Source: a virus
Strand: one strand, 5' to 3'
Length of the DNA: 58,811 nt
Virus record (IMG/VR): IMGVR_UViG_3300030328_004676
Coordinates: 1-58,811 of that record
Both the position numbers and the translations under genes were made by a program. Shown here piece by piece: positions 51,440-58,811 of this stretch (its first letter is position 1; every line of letters starts with the position of its first letter). The notes beneath the pieces were generated by a model. The model saw nothing but the letters and a program-made list of their open reading frames with translations. It was not told the DNA's origin and ran no database searches.

Positions 51440-52318
51440 TCAGCTTAAAAAGTCTTCTGCTTTCAACTTTCCACCCCTCATAGCCATTTTTGCTTTTAAA
51501 TCACTCACCCCATGACTAACCTTTGAATCCTTTTCTTGCTTCTCTTCATATTCCAGCATTTTGAGGGGATCTCCATAGATTTCATCTGGAATTTTGGTAT
51601 TTTTCATCTTATTTAATAAACTACTAGAAAGAGCTATAAGACTCTTTTGAAAAAGAGTAATATCATTAAAAGTCTTACCAAATAAAGCTAACGGATTAGA
51701 ATTTTGAGGAACATATAAATCAAAAAAACCTCCGTGGAAAGATGCATTTAATATAGTTTCTTTATCGAGAAATTTCGCGTATGAGGAAAATAATAAACTC
51801 GCCACCATAACATGATCATCTAGACCCTCTGTAAACTCTTTATCCTTAAATAAACAATTAGTTAAAATTCTTTTAGTCTTTTTTACACCAGCAAGATGTT
51901 CTGCGCTAAAATGGACGAGCTTACCCCTTTTGTTCTGGATATCCTCTAATTCCTTCTCTTGATCTTTTATCTGCTTGTTAAAAAGCTCCCTTTGTTTTGG
52001 GTCTTCAATTTTTGACAAAGCAGTCATGGATTTTTTTAACATCCACTTTAGAGATTGTATTTTTTCGTCATCAGCTTTAGACCAAGACCCTAATTCAATT
52101 GCCCGAGAAAGAATTTCCTCTTCTGTTTTAATACCACGCTTGGCAGACTCTTCTATGTCGATAAAAAAAAGAGACTCGTTCTCTAGTGTCTGGAGAACAG
52201 TAGGATGGCGAAAATAATATCTCTTACCCTCAAGAGAAAGAATGCTGTAACCGCGAGTTATATCTAATAGATCAACTTGGGAGGAATCATTTTTCTTCTT
52301 CTTTCTCTGCTGGCTCAT
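51440..52318 (-). CDS. Tail assembly chaperone-like protein, second of a pair
   Basis: A 292-residue helical protein with a Lys-rich start (MSQQRKKKKNDSSQVDLLDI), then LSLEGKRYYFRHPTVLQTL and a long helical region (IEDPKQRELFNKQIKDQEKE). It lies just before the tape-measure gene, where siphoviruses keep the G/GT-type chaperones. It overlaps the previous gene by 32 bases and is in its +1 frame. A separate ATG is present, so frameshifting is not needed to explain expression. Confidence 0.5.
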   Translation of the reverse strand: MSQQRKKKKNDSSQVDLLDITRGYSILSLEGKRYYFRHPTVLQTLENESLFFIDIEESAKRGIKTEEEILSRAIELGSWSKADDEKIQSLKWMLKKSMTALSKIEDPKQRELFNKQIKDQEKELEDIQNKRGKLVHFSAEHLAGVKKTKRILTNCLFKDKEFTEGLDDHVMVASLLFSSYAKFLDKETILNASFHGGFFDLYVPQNSNPLALFGKTFNDITLFQKSLIALSSSLLNKMKNTKIPDEIYGDPLKMLEYEEKQEKDSKVSHGVSDLKAKMAMRGGKLKAEDFLS

Positions 52319-53093
52319 TAAACAGATCCTTTAAGACTTTATCTATAGATTCTTGGTCAGTTCCTAGCTTATTATACCAAATACTAACGACCCTAATTAA
52401 AGTATCAAAAGACTTATCAAAAATCACTTTAAGCTTATGCAGGACAGCATCTTCAACATCATCAGTTTCTAACTCTTGAAGCATAAGCATCCTTTTCCTT
52501 CTCTCCTCGTAAGACTCTCCCTCAAAAAAGGGAAACAATTCTTTCTTGTCTTCAGCCTCCTCCTCATAAAAAGAAAAATTTAAAACAAGCCACTCTATTA
52601 GTTTTTGTTCCGCTTTAGCATCAGCGGTTTGATTGAACTGGGAAGCCAGCGCAACTTCATACTCATGAACCTCCGCTTGTGTAGCTATAAAATCTTCTTC
52701 TGCCTCTTGTAGTTGCTGTTTTTGCTCTTCAGTCAAATCTTTAGCACCTGCAAAAAACTCAATAACTTTAGCGGCAGCCATATTTTTCTTAACAATATCT
52801 GCCATTCTGTCTGAGGCGACTTCAGAGTTTAATCCACCATTATCACCCATCTTCTTGGCCAACATCGCCTTAGTCAAAAATCCAGCATTAATATATTCGT
52901 TGAATTTTTGCCCATAAAAGAACTCGGCATCCTCAATTGCAGAAATACTAGGCTTTCCAAAAACAACTCTATTTTTAATTGTTTTTTTTGATTTTTTAAT
53001 AGCCTCAACTTCTTCTCCGTCCTTCGTCTTTTTAATATAAGGAACCTCTTTGACTGTCTGCCTCTTTACATCAAATGAATATACTTCTTTCAC
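52287..53093 (-). CDS. Tail assembly chaperone-like protein, first of a pair
   Basis: A 268-residue charged helical protein starting with GTG. VVFGKPSISAIEDAEFFYGQ and LTEEQKQQLQEAEEDFIATQ are long helices; the end is EEK-rich. It precedes the second chaperone candidate and the tape measure. The promoter at 53,100-53,127 ends six bases before the GTG. In phages this pair often has a frameshift fusion; the overlap here would need a +1 (or -2) shift. Homology to gpG is not visible, so the call rests on gene order. Confidence 0.5.
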   Translation of the reverse strand: MKEVYSFDVKRQTVKEVPYIKKTKDGEEVEAIKKSKKTIKNRVVFGKPSISAIEDAEFFYGQKFNEYINAGFLTKAMLAKKMGDNGGLNSEVASDRMADIVKKNMAAAKVIEFFAGAKDLTEEQKQQLQEAEEDFIATQAEVHEYEVALASQFNQTADAKAEQKLIEWLVLNFSFYEEEAEDKKELFPFFEGESYEERRKRMLMLQELETDDVEDAVLHKLKVIFDKSFDTLIRVVSIWYNKLGTDQESIDKVLKDLFNEPAEKEEEK

Positions 53094-53099
53094 AAGAAT

Positions 53100-53127
53100 A
53101 TTATATTAAAATTTACAATAAAATCAA
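53100..53127 (-). promoter_or_regulatory. Sigma70-type promoter before the tail chaperones
   Basis: On the minus strand TTGATT (53,122-53,127), a 16-base spacer and a perfect TATAAT (53,100-53,105), then attctt and the GTG at 53,093. The same discriminator attctt appears at the promoter 122-150. Confidence 0.6.
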
Positions 53128-53513
53128 CTTTTTACTCCACTAACGGAGAGAGATAAAGATCCATTGTTATATCCATCGAAGCGAACAGCGTTAACTTTCC
53201 CATCTGTTACATATCCTGTAATATCTAGACCATTAGCCATTAAAACAGTATCATGATAATACGAAAAAGTTTTGTTTGTGTGATCGTATTGAACAGCTAA
53301 CTCAAACGGAACACCACTGTCATAGCCACCAAAGAAATTGCCGCTCTGATCAAAGAGATATCCTTGATAGCCAGAAAAAGTGACTAAAGTCCTTTGGCTA
53401 GAAGCTCCTGTTTCCATTAAATCAAGCCTAAAACCATTCGCTGGATCATTAACTGTTATATCTAAATCATAAACAGCGTTTTTATAATTAGCGATTTCTC
53501 CCGTAGTCATCAT
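53124..53513 (-). CDS. LamG-like tail-associated protein (129 aa)
   Basis: A 129-residue beta-rich protein. FRLDLMETGASSQRTLVTFS, SGVPFELAVQYDHTNKTFSY and VLMANGLDITGY follow the strand pattern of a laminin-G or concanavalin A-like jelly roll. It overlaps the upstream gene by four bases and may decorate the tail tube or be an Ig-like accessory. Function unproven. Confidence 0.5.
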   Translation of the reverse strand: MMTTGEIANYKNAVYDLDITVNDPANGFRLDLMETGASSQRTLVTFSGYQGYLFDQSGNFFGGYDSGVPFELAVQYDHTNKTFSYYHDTVLMANGLDITGYVTDGKVNAVRFDGYNNGSLSLSVSGVKS

Positions 53514-54358
53514 TTCATTATTGGGAAATAGTAAGAAAAACTTACTGTTGTATTATCATCTAAAGAAGTTGATTCATCAACCGTTTCTAGGCAACAACCA
53601 CTATTATCAAACTCCATTACAGAAGCCCCGTCTTGGTCTTTTAATTTAATTTTAATTACGCCACTATCACAAATAAGACTAGACAAGTCTAAACCAGTAA
53701 CTTGATTTTTAATCGCATTAAACGATAAGCTTCCATTAGCTGGCATTGTCGGATACCTAAATCTAGGAACTCTAGTCCCTAATCTAGTTACAGGATTTTT
53801 CTCCATAGAGACAGATATTGAAAAATCTTGGATATTAAAACTAGCAGTGCTAATTCCTTCTTTTTCATGTGTGCTGGTTATTTCTATATCTTTCGGCCTA
53901 AAGAATCCATCAAAAACATCATTTGAGGCATCACTATCAGTTAGTGCTCCAGCAGATGTAAATATAGCCCCATCACCCACATATGAAGTTTGCCCCTTTA
54001 CAATATTTCCCACAGAACCATCTACTGAGTAGCTTGTTAAGGAACCTCCAGAAATAGTGGTAACGCCAACTTTATCTTTTACTTTTAGATTGAAGTTACC
54101 AGTAGAAAGGAATCCAGAACCCATTTCCTGATAGGTATAAATAGGCTCAACACCTGTGTTACCAGTGGTTAAATTTATACTTACATTAACAGTAGAGGAT
54201 TGATTAGCCGTTAACACCCTATCAACAACATGAGAAGTCCCAAGCCTTTGAATGTCTGTCACACCTTTAGAGGAGTTAACATCAACGGCTGTGACGGCTG
54301 GGACTCTTGCATCATCCACAAAAAGCTGGATGTCGCTAGAATGTATCCTATCTGGCAT
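53510..54358 (-). CDS. Tail tube-like structural protein (282 aa)
   Basis: A 282-residue protein made of many beta-strands (SDIQLFVDDARVPAVTAVDV, STVNVSINLTTGNTGVEPIY). FNIQDFSISVSMEKNPV and the symmetrical organisation resemble the second tail protein that follows the major tail protein in large siphoviruses. It lies downstream of the terminator at 54,373-54,399 and has a GTGTAA hexamer eight bases before its ATG. A second tube or tail-decoration protein is most likely. Confidence 0.5.
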   Translation of the reverse strand: MPDRIHSSDIQLFVDDARVPAVTAVDVNSSKGVTDIQRLGTSHVVDRVLTANQSSTVNVSINLTTGNTGVEPIYTYQEMGSGFLSTGNFNLKVKDKVGVTTISGGSLTSYSVDGSVGNIVKGQTSYVGDGAIFTSAGALTDSDASNDVFDGFFRPKDIEITSTHEKEGISTASFNIQDFSISVSMEKNPVTRLGTRVPRFRYPTMPANGSLSFNAIKNQVTGLDLSSLICDSGVIKIKLKDQDGASVMEFDNSGCCLETVDESTSLDDNTTVSFSYYFPIMK

Positions 54359-54372
54359 ATAATAGTTTACAC

Positions 54373-54399
54373 AAAAAAGCCCCGCATTTCTGCGAGGCT
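54373..54399 (-). terminator. Rho-independent terminator after the major tail gene
   Basis: On the minus strand a 9-bp stem, AGCCTCGCA against TGCGGGGCT, with a GAAA tetraloop (GNRA type), followed by a run of T. It lies in the gap between the major tail protein and the 282-aa gene. Confidence 0.85.
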
Positions 54400-54427
54400 T
54401 TCCTGTTGATATTTTTCAACCAAATTA

Positions 54428-55705
54428 TTAACCATCCAAAGATGAATAAGTGGTCTTAGATGAATTGTTATTCTTAAGGTATAAGAAACCATTCGCAAAC
54501 ACATCAGCAGCAGCAGTTGAAGAGTATTTATCTTTTGCTCCTCCTGCTTGACCAGAATAAAAGAATCCTTGATCAGTTTGATTCACACCTCCAATTTGAG
54601 TTGAGAAAACAAGATCAAGAGTCTCGTTATCATCTAGTCCTTGTGAGAACCCTTGTGAGTCCATCACTGCTTTTTGCATTGTATAGATATGTCTATGCGC
54701 CCCATCGTCACCCTTTACTTTCAGCGTGATGTTTGTAGTCTCGTTACCAGCAGCACCAGTCAGAATTTTATCAATTTGACCTTCACTGAAATTCTTAAGT
54801 AACGCACTAACATTCATTGTGACGTTAATTGGGAAGTCCAGCGGTTTAGCCACTGCTTTAGCAGAACCAAGAGCCTCGATAGGAGTTCTTGAAAGAGGAA
54901 CCTCAATAGAAGCACTCTGAACATGCATATCTCCAAGATCTGTCCCTCCAAATGTAAACTCTTCATTTGAGAAGGTAAGAGTCACATCTTCTGGCCTAAG
55001 CACAAGAACATCCATATTTCCAGTAGTTGGAGTTCCAAGCATAAACTGTCCAGTATCTGCTCGTCCCCCAGCCTTGTTAAGTGATGGATTATACAATCCA
55101 GAACTGGTTGTGTCGAATGTTACGTTCTCTGCGGTTCCCTCAATGTCTACCCTTGGAATTTCTCCTACAGCAAAGTTAACATTGTAACTTTCGAAGTTGC
55201 AGTTTCCGAAAGATACGACATCATGCCCCGCTCTTTCAGCAACAGTGAAATGTCCTGTTGGGTTATCAATAGAAGAGCTTGTCGCAGCAAATGCGTCTTC
55301 TCCTTCTTTTACAGTCAGCACAAACAAATTTTTCTCTCTTTTCTGAGGATCTTCTGCAAGAATACCAGATATGAATTGATCTTGTAAACCCGCTGCTGTT
55401 TGCCCGAGTGGATTAAATCCTATATTACCCTCATTTTCGCCGTCTCCAAGGTAATAACCTAATGAAAATGATGGGTTTAAATCACCAAGTGTGATTGTTC
55501 CGATTCGCGCTAATTGTCCAAATTCCCTAATGTCTTGTCGCCCTCCAGCGATGTCAACATCAAAAGAGAAAGTGTCAACGCGATGAAGCTGTTGTGGCAT
55601 AACGCCAGTTTTATTCTTACCTATAGCCCCTAAATCACCAATGGTGCCTGTGGGGGCTATGTAAACAGCCTTGCTTTGTGAAATTACTCTAGTTCTAGAA
55701 GCCAT
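54428..55705 (-). CDS. Major tail tube protein
   Basis: A 425-residue protein starting ASRTRVISQSKAVYIAPTGT. It is a beta-rich, Gly- and Thr-rich protein whose layout and place (after the head-tail connectors, before the chaperones and tape measure) fit a siphovirus major tail protein. Repeated patterns such as GVNQTDQGFFYSG and ASIEVPLSRTPIEALGSAKA are seen. The strong terminator directly after it suggests very high expression. A GTGTAA hexamer occurs twice upstream. The region before its start is 46 bases with no clear -35/-10 pair. Confidence 0.7.
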   Translation of the reverse strand: MASRTRVISQSKAVYIAPTGTIGDLGAIGKNKTGVMPQQLHRVDTFSFDVDIAGGRQDIREFGQLARIGTITLGDLNPSFSLGYYLGDGENEGNIGFNPLGQTAAGLQDQFISGILAEDPQKREKNLFVLTVKEGEDAFAATSSSIDNPTGHFTVAERAGHDVVSFGNCNFESYNVNFAVGEIPRVDIEGTAENVTFDTTSSGLYNPSLNKAGGRADTGQFMLGTPTTGNMDVLVLRPEDVTLTFSNEEFTFGGTDLGDMHVQSASIEVPLSRTPIEALGSAKAVAKPLDFPINVTMNVSALLKNFSEGQIDKILTGAAGNETTNITLKVKGDDGAHRHIYTMQKAVMDSQGFSQGLDDNETLDLVFSTQIGGVNQTDQGFFYSGQAGGAKDKYSSTAAADVFANGFLYLKNNNSSKTTYSSLDG

Positions 55706-55751
55706 ATTAATTTAAATTAAAAGTGAAATGTTTACACTTTCTTACACGGAT

Positions 55752-56636
55752 TTATAGTCTAGGGAAACGATAAGTGCATAATTCGAAGTCTATATATCCA
55801 ATCGAAATGTTTTTATTAAGGTTTTCTCTGATTCGTTCTGAGACTATTTTTGATACGGAAACACTGTGAATATGCGATTTTACAGGGCTTGATTGAGCAG
55901 CAACCAAATTACTGTAACTATAAGGAAAGTCTTTTACTGAGAACGAAAATCCATATGGAAAATCTTCATACGGAATATGCGTAATATCTCTTCTCACAGT
56001 ATCTCTAAACAGCGAAAGAACAGAATCTAGCGTGTAATTATCGAAAGATAAAATCATCACTCTCATTTTGGTTCTAGTGTCCTCTTCTCCTCCAAAAGAA
56101 AACTCATTGTTGTCGGAAGAGGCTACAGAAATAAAACAAGCGGGTAAAAAATACGTTGTTTCGTCATATTCTCCAGTTTTCCCATATTGATAAGGCAATT
56201 CTGTTGCACTGTCCTTAAAGTCAGAATGAAGGATTATTTGTGCATCTGTATCATTTGTGATGTAAGTATTTACTTCTTTTACTGTCGAATTTGCCGTTAA
56301 TTCCTTGCCAGCTATTTCAGCGCCAGAAGCTTTTGGAAAAATTAACCTACCATTTTCATAATCTGTAAAGACACCACCATTTTCGTCATAGTTGCCGCTG
56401 ATAAAAGCGTTATCTAAAAAGAACCCAGAATTAGGTTCATCTACCGCATATTCACCAACCAACGATCTATACTTTCCTTGAAAAGCGATATGACTAGGCG
56501 GGACATCAGGAAAAGATCCAGAAGTGAAAGCATTGCTTAAGTCTGTTTTATAAGCTTGTGCAGAACTACCTAATAAACGGTTCTCAAACCATAGGTAGAA
56601 ACTTGACAAAATATTCTGATCAAACTGCGCCTTCAT
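55752..56636 (-). CDS. Head-tail joining or tail terminator protein
   Basis: A 294-residue protein. FYLWFENRLLGSSAQAYKTD at the start and MRVMILSFDNYTLDSVLSLF in the middle, with VSKIVSERIRENLNKNISIG near the end, do not match a family I know well. Its place before the major tail gene fits a tail terminator or completion protein. It overlaps the upstream gene by four bases. Confidence 0.5.
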   Translation of the reverse strand: MKAQFDQNILSSFYLWFENRLLGSSAQAYKTDLSNAFTSGSFPDVPPSHIAFQGKYRSLVGEYAVDEPNSGFFLDNAFISGNYDENGGVFTDYENGRLIFPKASGAEIAGKELTANSTVKEVNTYITNDTDAQIILHSDFKDSATELPYQYGKTGEYDETTYFLPACFISVASSDNNEFSFGGEEDTRTKMRVMILSFDNYTLDSVLSLFRDTVRRDITHIPYEDFPYGFSFSVKDFPYSYSNLVAAQSSPVKSHIHSVSVSKIVSERIRENLNKNISIGYIDFELCTYRFPRL

Positions 56637-57274
56637 TTATCTAATCTTAATAATCTCTTTTTAAAGTTTTCTATTAATTTTCCAATATATGGAGTCCTAC
56701 TAAAACTTACACCAGAAGATCTATTTTTGACCTGTATGGCTGTCCCAGAACTAGATTGCCCAAATCCTGAGCTACTAAATAAGTATTGTCCTAAGTTAGT
56801 TAAGCCCCCATCTTCTATACTTTTCGACCAGCTTTTGCCAGTCATCCAAGGTATTGGGGTTAATCCATATATCTCATCTACAGATGGGATAAAGAAAGTG
56901 ACAGTATATTGTCCCCTATTATTTTTTCTTCTAACTCTAAATTTTATTTTTTCCTGAAATATTTGAGATATTACTTCTGTTGGTCGGTCTCCAGAAGAGA
57001 ATCCTATAAAAGAAAAAAGGTTACCATAACCACCTAAAGTGCCACTAGTGTTTGATGCTCTTGGCCCCGCGTCTAACTCGACAGTGATAGGATGAGATTT
57101 AAAGTTTCGCTGTAGTTCTTTTTGCCTCTCTTGTATTTTTGGGTCTATAACAGACCTAATGGCCATTCCCATTCTCTTGTGGTTCGGGCTATCTACAGTT
57201 AGCTCTCTCAAAAGCTCCTTGGCGTTTATAGTCACCACGGGCCTTGACACCGACATGAATTTTCCTCCAGCCAT
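56633..57274 (-). CDS. Head-tail connector-like protein (213 aa)
   Basis: A 213-residue protein. VVTINAKELLRELTVDSPNH and KRMGMAIRSVIDPKIQERQK are helical, followed by a beta part (KFRVRRKNNRGQYTVTFFIP). It resembles HK97 gp10-type connector or neck proteins in order, not in clear motifs. The start overlaps the next gene upstream by one base. Confidence 0.45.
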   Translation of the reverse strand: MAGGKFMSVSRPVVTINAKELLRELTVDSPNHKRMGMAIRSVIDPKIQERQKELQRNFKSHPITVELDAGPRASNTSGTLGGYGNLFSFIGFSSGDRPTEVISQIFQEKIKFRVRRKNNRGQYTVTFFIPSVDEIYGLTPIPWMTGKSWSKSIEDGGLTNLGQYLFSSSGFGQSSSGTAIQVKNRSSGVSFSRTPYIGKLIENFKKRLLRLDK

Positions 57275-57720
57275 TAGTTCTCACGCTTCAGAAAAATAGA
57301 GTAAAATTGAGTATCAAATGGACCAATTACCTTAGCATCTCCATCAACAACAAATAACTCATTATCAACTTCAATCTTAGAGCAAATCTTTATCTTTTCA
57401 TAAGCATCAGACTTTACCTTAATTCTTATCTGGCCCTCAGAAGCCATGAGGCTCATTTGTCCATTACCGTCAAGTATATCTTCTTTTTGCTCGTTCTTAT
57501 AATAAACGCGGGCAGTATAAGTATACTTAGTTAGCGTCTGCTCCGAAGAGATCTTCGCCACATCTTTTCTTCTTCCGTATAGAGGATTATAATTAAGCTC
57601 TACAGGCACAGAAGCAGTTTCTTCTACATAAATATATATATTTCTAGCAAAAGTGTCGTGGACATCGCTAAGAGCCGAATTAATGGCCGTCTTTTCAGCG
57701 TCTGTAAGAAGTGAGGCCAT
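57274..57720 (-). CDS. Head closure-like protein (148 aa)
   Basis: A 148-residue protein. Helical N-terminus (LLTDAEKTAINSALSDVHDT), then strands YIYVEETASVPVELNYN, YTYTARVYYKNEQ and LFVVDGDAKVIGPF. In tailed phages this size and place, after the connector genes, suits a head completion or closure protein. One base separates it from the next gene. Confidence 0.45.
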   Translation of the reverse strand: MASLLTDAEKTAINSALSDVHDTFARNIYIYVEETASVPVELNYNPLYGRRKDVAKISSEQTLTKYTYTARVYYKNEQKEDILDGNGQMSLMASEGQIRIKVKSDAYEKIKICSKIEVDNELFVVDGDAKVIGPFDTQFYSIFLKREN

Positions 57721-57721
57721 A

Positions 57722-58210
57722 CTATACTAATTGGCCAGATAAGTTGTAAGTTCCATCCGTTCCAGCGACCTGTAACGGAGAAGATTTTTGATAGTTGTAT
57801 TGAAATATAAGATCGTCCAATCTCTTTGAAGTCTCTACAGATAAATCTCTGTATGTTTTGGCAACAGAGTTTTTGTTTTGTCTTTGAATGGTGGTATCAC
57901 CCTCTTTGATTGTAACCCAATCAACAGAATCAGAATAAGTAAAAGACCTTAATGATTCTCTTGCTGACTTGTTGTAATACCAAAGCTCATAGAGTGCGCC
58001 AAAGATATTTATCTCAACTGGAGCCAATCCAGTGCCATCCATTCTAATCGCACCAGTAGAATCGACCTCAAACTCTTCATGTATATAGCCGTTTAATTCA
58101 CCAATATTTGTTTCCAGCCAACCAGAAACAAAGCCCATATTATATGTGCCAGAATCATTGGCAAAATCGTAAGTTACGATTCCGCTAGCTATCACACCAA
58201 GATCATTCAT
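57722..58210 (-). CDS. Head-tail connector-like protein (162 aa)
   Basis: A 162-residue protein. LGVIASGIVTYDFANDSGTY begins it, GALYELWYYNKSARESLRSF is the central helix and VETSKRLDDLIFQYNYQKSS the last. The order fits gp6- or gp15-like adaptor proteins. A GAAGG sequence (58,224-58,228) lies about ten bases before the ATG, one of few Shine-Dalgarno-like sites in the module. Confidence 0.5.
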   Translation of the reverse strand: MNDLGVIASGIVTYDFANDSGTYNMGFVSGWLETNIGELNGYIHEEFEVDSTGAIRMDGTGLAPVEINIFGALYELWYYNKSARESLRSFTYSDSVDWVTIKEGDTTIQRQNKNSVAKTYRDLSVETSKRLDDLIFQYNYQKSSPLQVAGTDGTYNLSGQLV

Positions 58211-58213
58211 TTT

Positions 58214-58666
58214 TTAAAAACCTTCTTTAAATAACTTTACAGTAGATTCATAGTCTGGGGAACTCGGATCTAAAATTGGTTTAGCGGAACCCTGCACAGT
58301 TACGTTATGTTTTTGCACATAATAATCAAAAGATTGTAAAAGCGACTTCCTGAGCAAGTTCATATTTCTCTCTCTAGGAATGCCAACTCTTGCAGCCAAA
58401 TCAGTTAATTCTGAGGCAGAACAACCAGTTAAACGATTTTTAAAAACATCTCTATGTAAAGTCCCATAAGGATTCATTCTAGGCATCCCTAGTAACTCTT
58501 CTAGCTCTTTTACATGCTCTATTTGTTCTTCTTTTTTAGACCTATCTTTTCCATCTGTAACATCAAATTCCTCTAAGTGCTTTCTTTCTACACCCTTAGA
58601 CACTTGCATTTCTGGAGAAACTTCTTTTTCCGTAGTTTTCTTTTTTGCAGATTTTTTCTTACTCAT
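58214..58666 (-). CDS. Small basic head-associated protein with SAP/HeH-like helices (150 aa)
   Basis: A 150-residue protein. The first 55 residues are Lys- and Glu-rich and look disordered. From about residue 65 to 115 (GMPRMNPYGTLHRDVFKNRL, ELTDLAARVGIPRERNM, LLRKSLLQSFDYYV) helices like those of SAP or HeH DNA-binding domains follow. It lies directly after the gene ended by the terminator at 58,702-58,733, probably the capsid gene. Role may be DNA packaging or head completion. It has its own promoter, five bases before the ATG. Confidence 0.5.
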   Translation of the reverse strand: MSKKKSAKKKTTEKEVSPEMQVSKGVERKHLEEFDVTDGKDRSKKEEQIEHVKELEELLGMPRMNPYGTLHRDVFKNRLTGCSASELTDLAARVGIPRERNMNLLRKSLLQSFDYYVQKHNVTVQGSAKPILDPSSPDYESTVKLFKEGF

Positions 58667-58671
58667 AACAT

Positions 58672-58700
58672 ATGATAGTAAAATATTTATTAAATATCAA
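58672..58700 (-). promoter_or_regulatory. Sigma70-type promoter before the connector genes
   Basis: On the minus strand TTGATA (58,695-58,700), a 17-base spacer and TATCAT (58,672-58,677), five bases before the ATG at 58,666. It begins immediately after the T run of the terminator at 58,702-58,733. Confidence 0.6.
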
Positions 58701-58701
58701 T

Positions 58702-58733
58702 AAAAAAAGAGCCGCCCCTTGCGAGGCGACTCT
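58702..58733 (-). terminator. Rho-independent terminator after the right-edge gene
   Basis: On the minus strand an 11-bp stem, AGAGTCGCCTC against GGGGCGGCTCT, with a GCAA tetraloop, followed by seven T (58,702-58,708). It separates the right-edge gene from the connector genes. Confidence 0.9.
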
Positions 58734-58757
58734 CTTTTATAAGTAGCATCAGCTTGC

Positions 58758-58811
58758 TTACACAGCGATACCGACAAGAGCCTTATTGTTGATACAAATA
58801 CGACCCTCTTC
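58758..58811 (-). CDS. C-terminus of the gene at the right edge, possibly the major capsid protein
   Basis: On the minus strand the last codons read EEGRICINNKALVGIAV then TAA. Only 17 residues are in the window. A strong terminator follows at 58,702-58,733 and head-tail connector-like genes come next, so a highly expressed head protein is likely. The identity is a guess from position. Confidence 0.4.
   Translation of the reverse strand, partial: EEGRICINNKALVGIAV

Noticed and set aside
52287-52318. Classical -1 slippery heptamer in the tail chaperone overlap
   Set aside because: The second gene is in the +1 frame, so a -1 shift cannot join the two; no X XXY YYZ site in the right frame.
1-58811. 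tRNA genes
   Set aside because: All gaps between genes were read for cloverleaf-like repeats and CCA ends; nothing convincing. A covariance search could still find one hidden in a gap.
1-58811. CRISPR arrays, integrase, attachment sites, transposase, reverse transcriptase (diversity-generating retroelement)
   Set aside because: No regularly spaced repeats, no integrase or RT motif and no template/variable repeat pair seen. Consistent with a lytic phage, but only this window was seen.

Overview
This window is one contiguous stretch of a large, AT-rich, lytic-looking tailed-phage genome, cut at both ends. It encodes its own replication proteins, a class I ribonucleotide reductase, a sigma-like factor and a long tape-measure protein with a siphovirus-like tail gene order. 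A candidate overlapping spanin pair and many envelope-sugar genes suggest a Gram-negative host. TAA, TAG and TGA are all used as stops, so the genetic code is standard. I see no tRNA gene, CRISPR array, insertion sequence, integrase or reverse transcriptase, and no gene-free stretch longer than about 300 bases. Terminase, portal and most head genes are not in the window; they probably lie beyond the right end. LAYOUT: (1) 1-14,700, minus strand: replication and lysis module, read leftwards from a promoter at 14,698-14,725. Order: zinc-ribbon protein, RecA/UvsX, PD-(D/E)XK nuclease, a small protein, DnaB helicase, primase, RecB/Cas4-like nuclease, then a DNA polymerase III alpha split into a PHP-like protein, a DEDD exonuclease and a polymerase core, then a ClpA-like AAA+ protein, small proteins, a heptose epimerase, a candidate Rz/Rz1 pair and a secreted protein cut by the edge. 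(2) 14,717-27,875, minus strand: a tightly packed operon of 17 sugar genes (GDP-mannose dehydratase, CMP-sugar synthetase, phosphoheptose isomerase-like protein, deacetylase, aminotransferase, dTDP-glucose dehydratase-like protein, N-acetyltransferase and about eight glycosyltransferase-like proteins). A near-consensus promoter and a 68-nt leader with mutually exclusive hairpins precede it. (3) 27,978-30,752, minus: a 39-aa ORF, NrdA and NrdB. (4) 30,753-30,994: divergent control region with three copies of a 13-bp repeat. (5) 30,995-38,409, mostly plus: sigma-like factor, glycosyltransferases, Hsp20, an SSB-like protein with an acidic ...DVPF tip, and a possible recombination protein; one tail-fibre-like gene lies on the minus strand among them. 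(6) 38,404-58,811, minus: virion module, read leftwards from head-tail connectors through the major tail protein, two candidate tail chaperones, tape measure and tail-tip proteins, with two GNRA-loop terminators. HOW IT WORKS TOGETHER: the phage appears to supply its own replisome, nucleotide supply and recombination proteins, to switch transcription with a sigma-like protein, and to carry an unusually large glycan toolkit that could remodel the host surface, glycosylate virions or modify DNA; the sequence alone does not decide which. Many of the best promoters place the expected transcription start on or next to the start codon, suggesting leaderless mRNAs. Against that background the long structured leader of the sugar operon stands out. 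All functional calls rest on motif recognition by eye; no database search was run.
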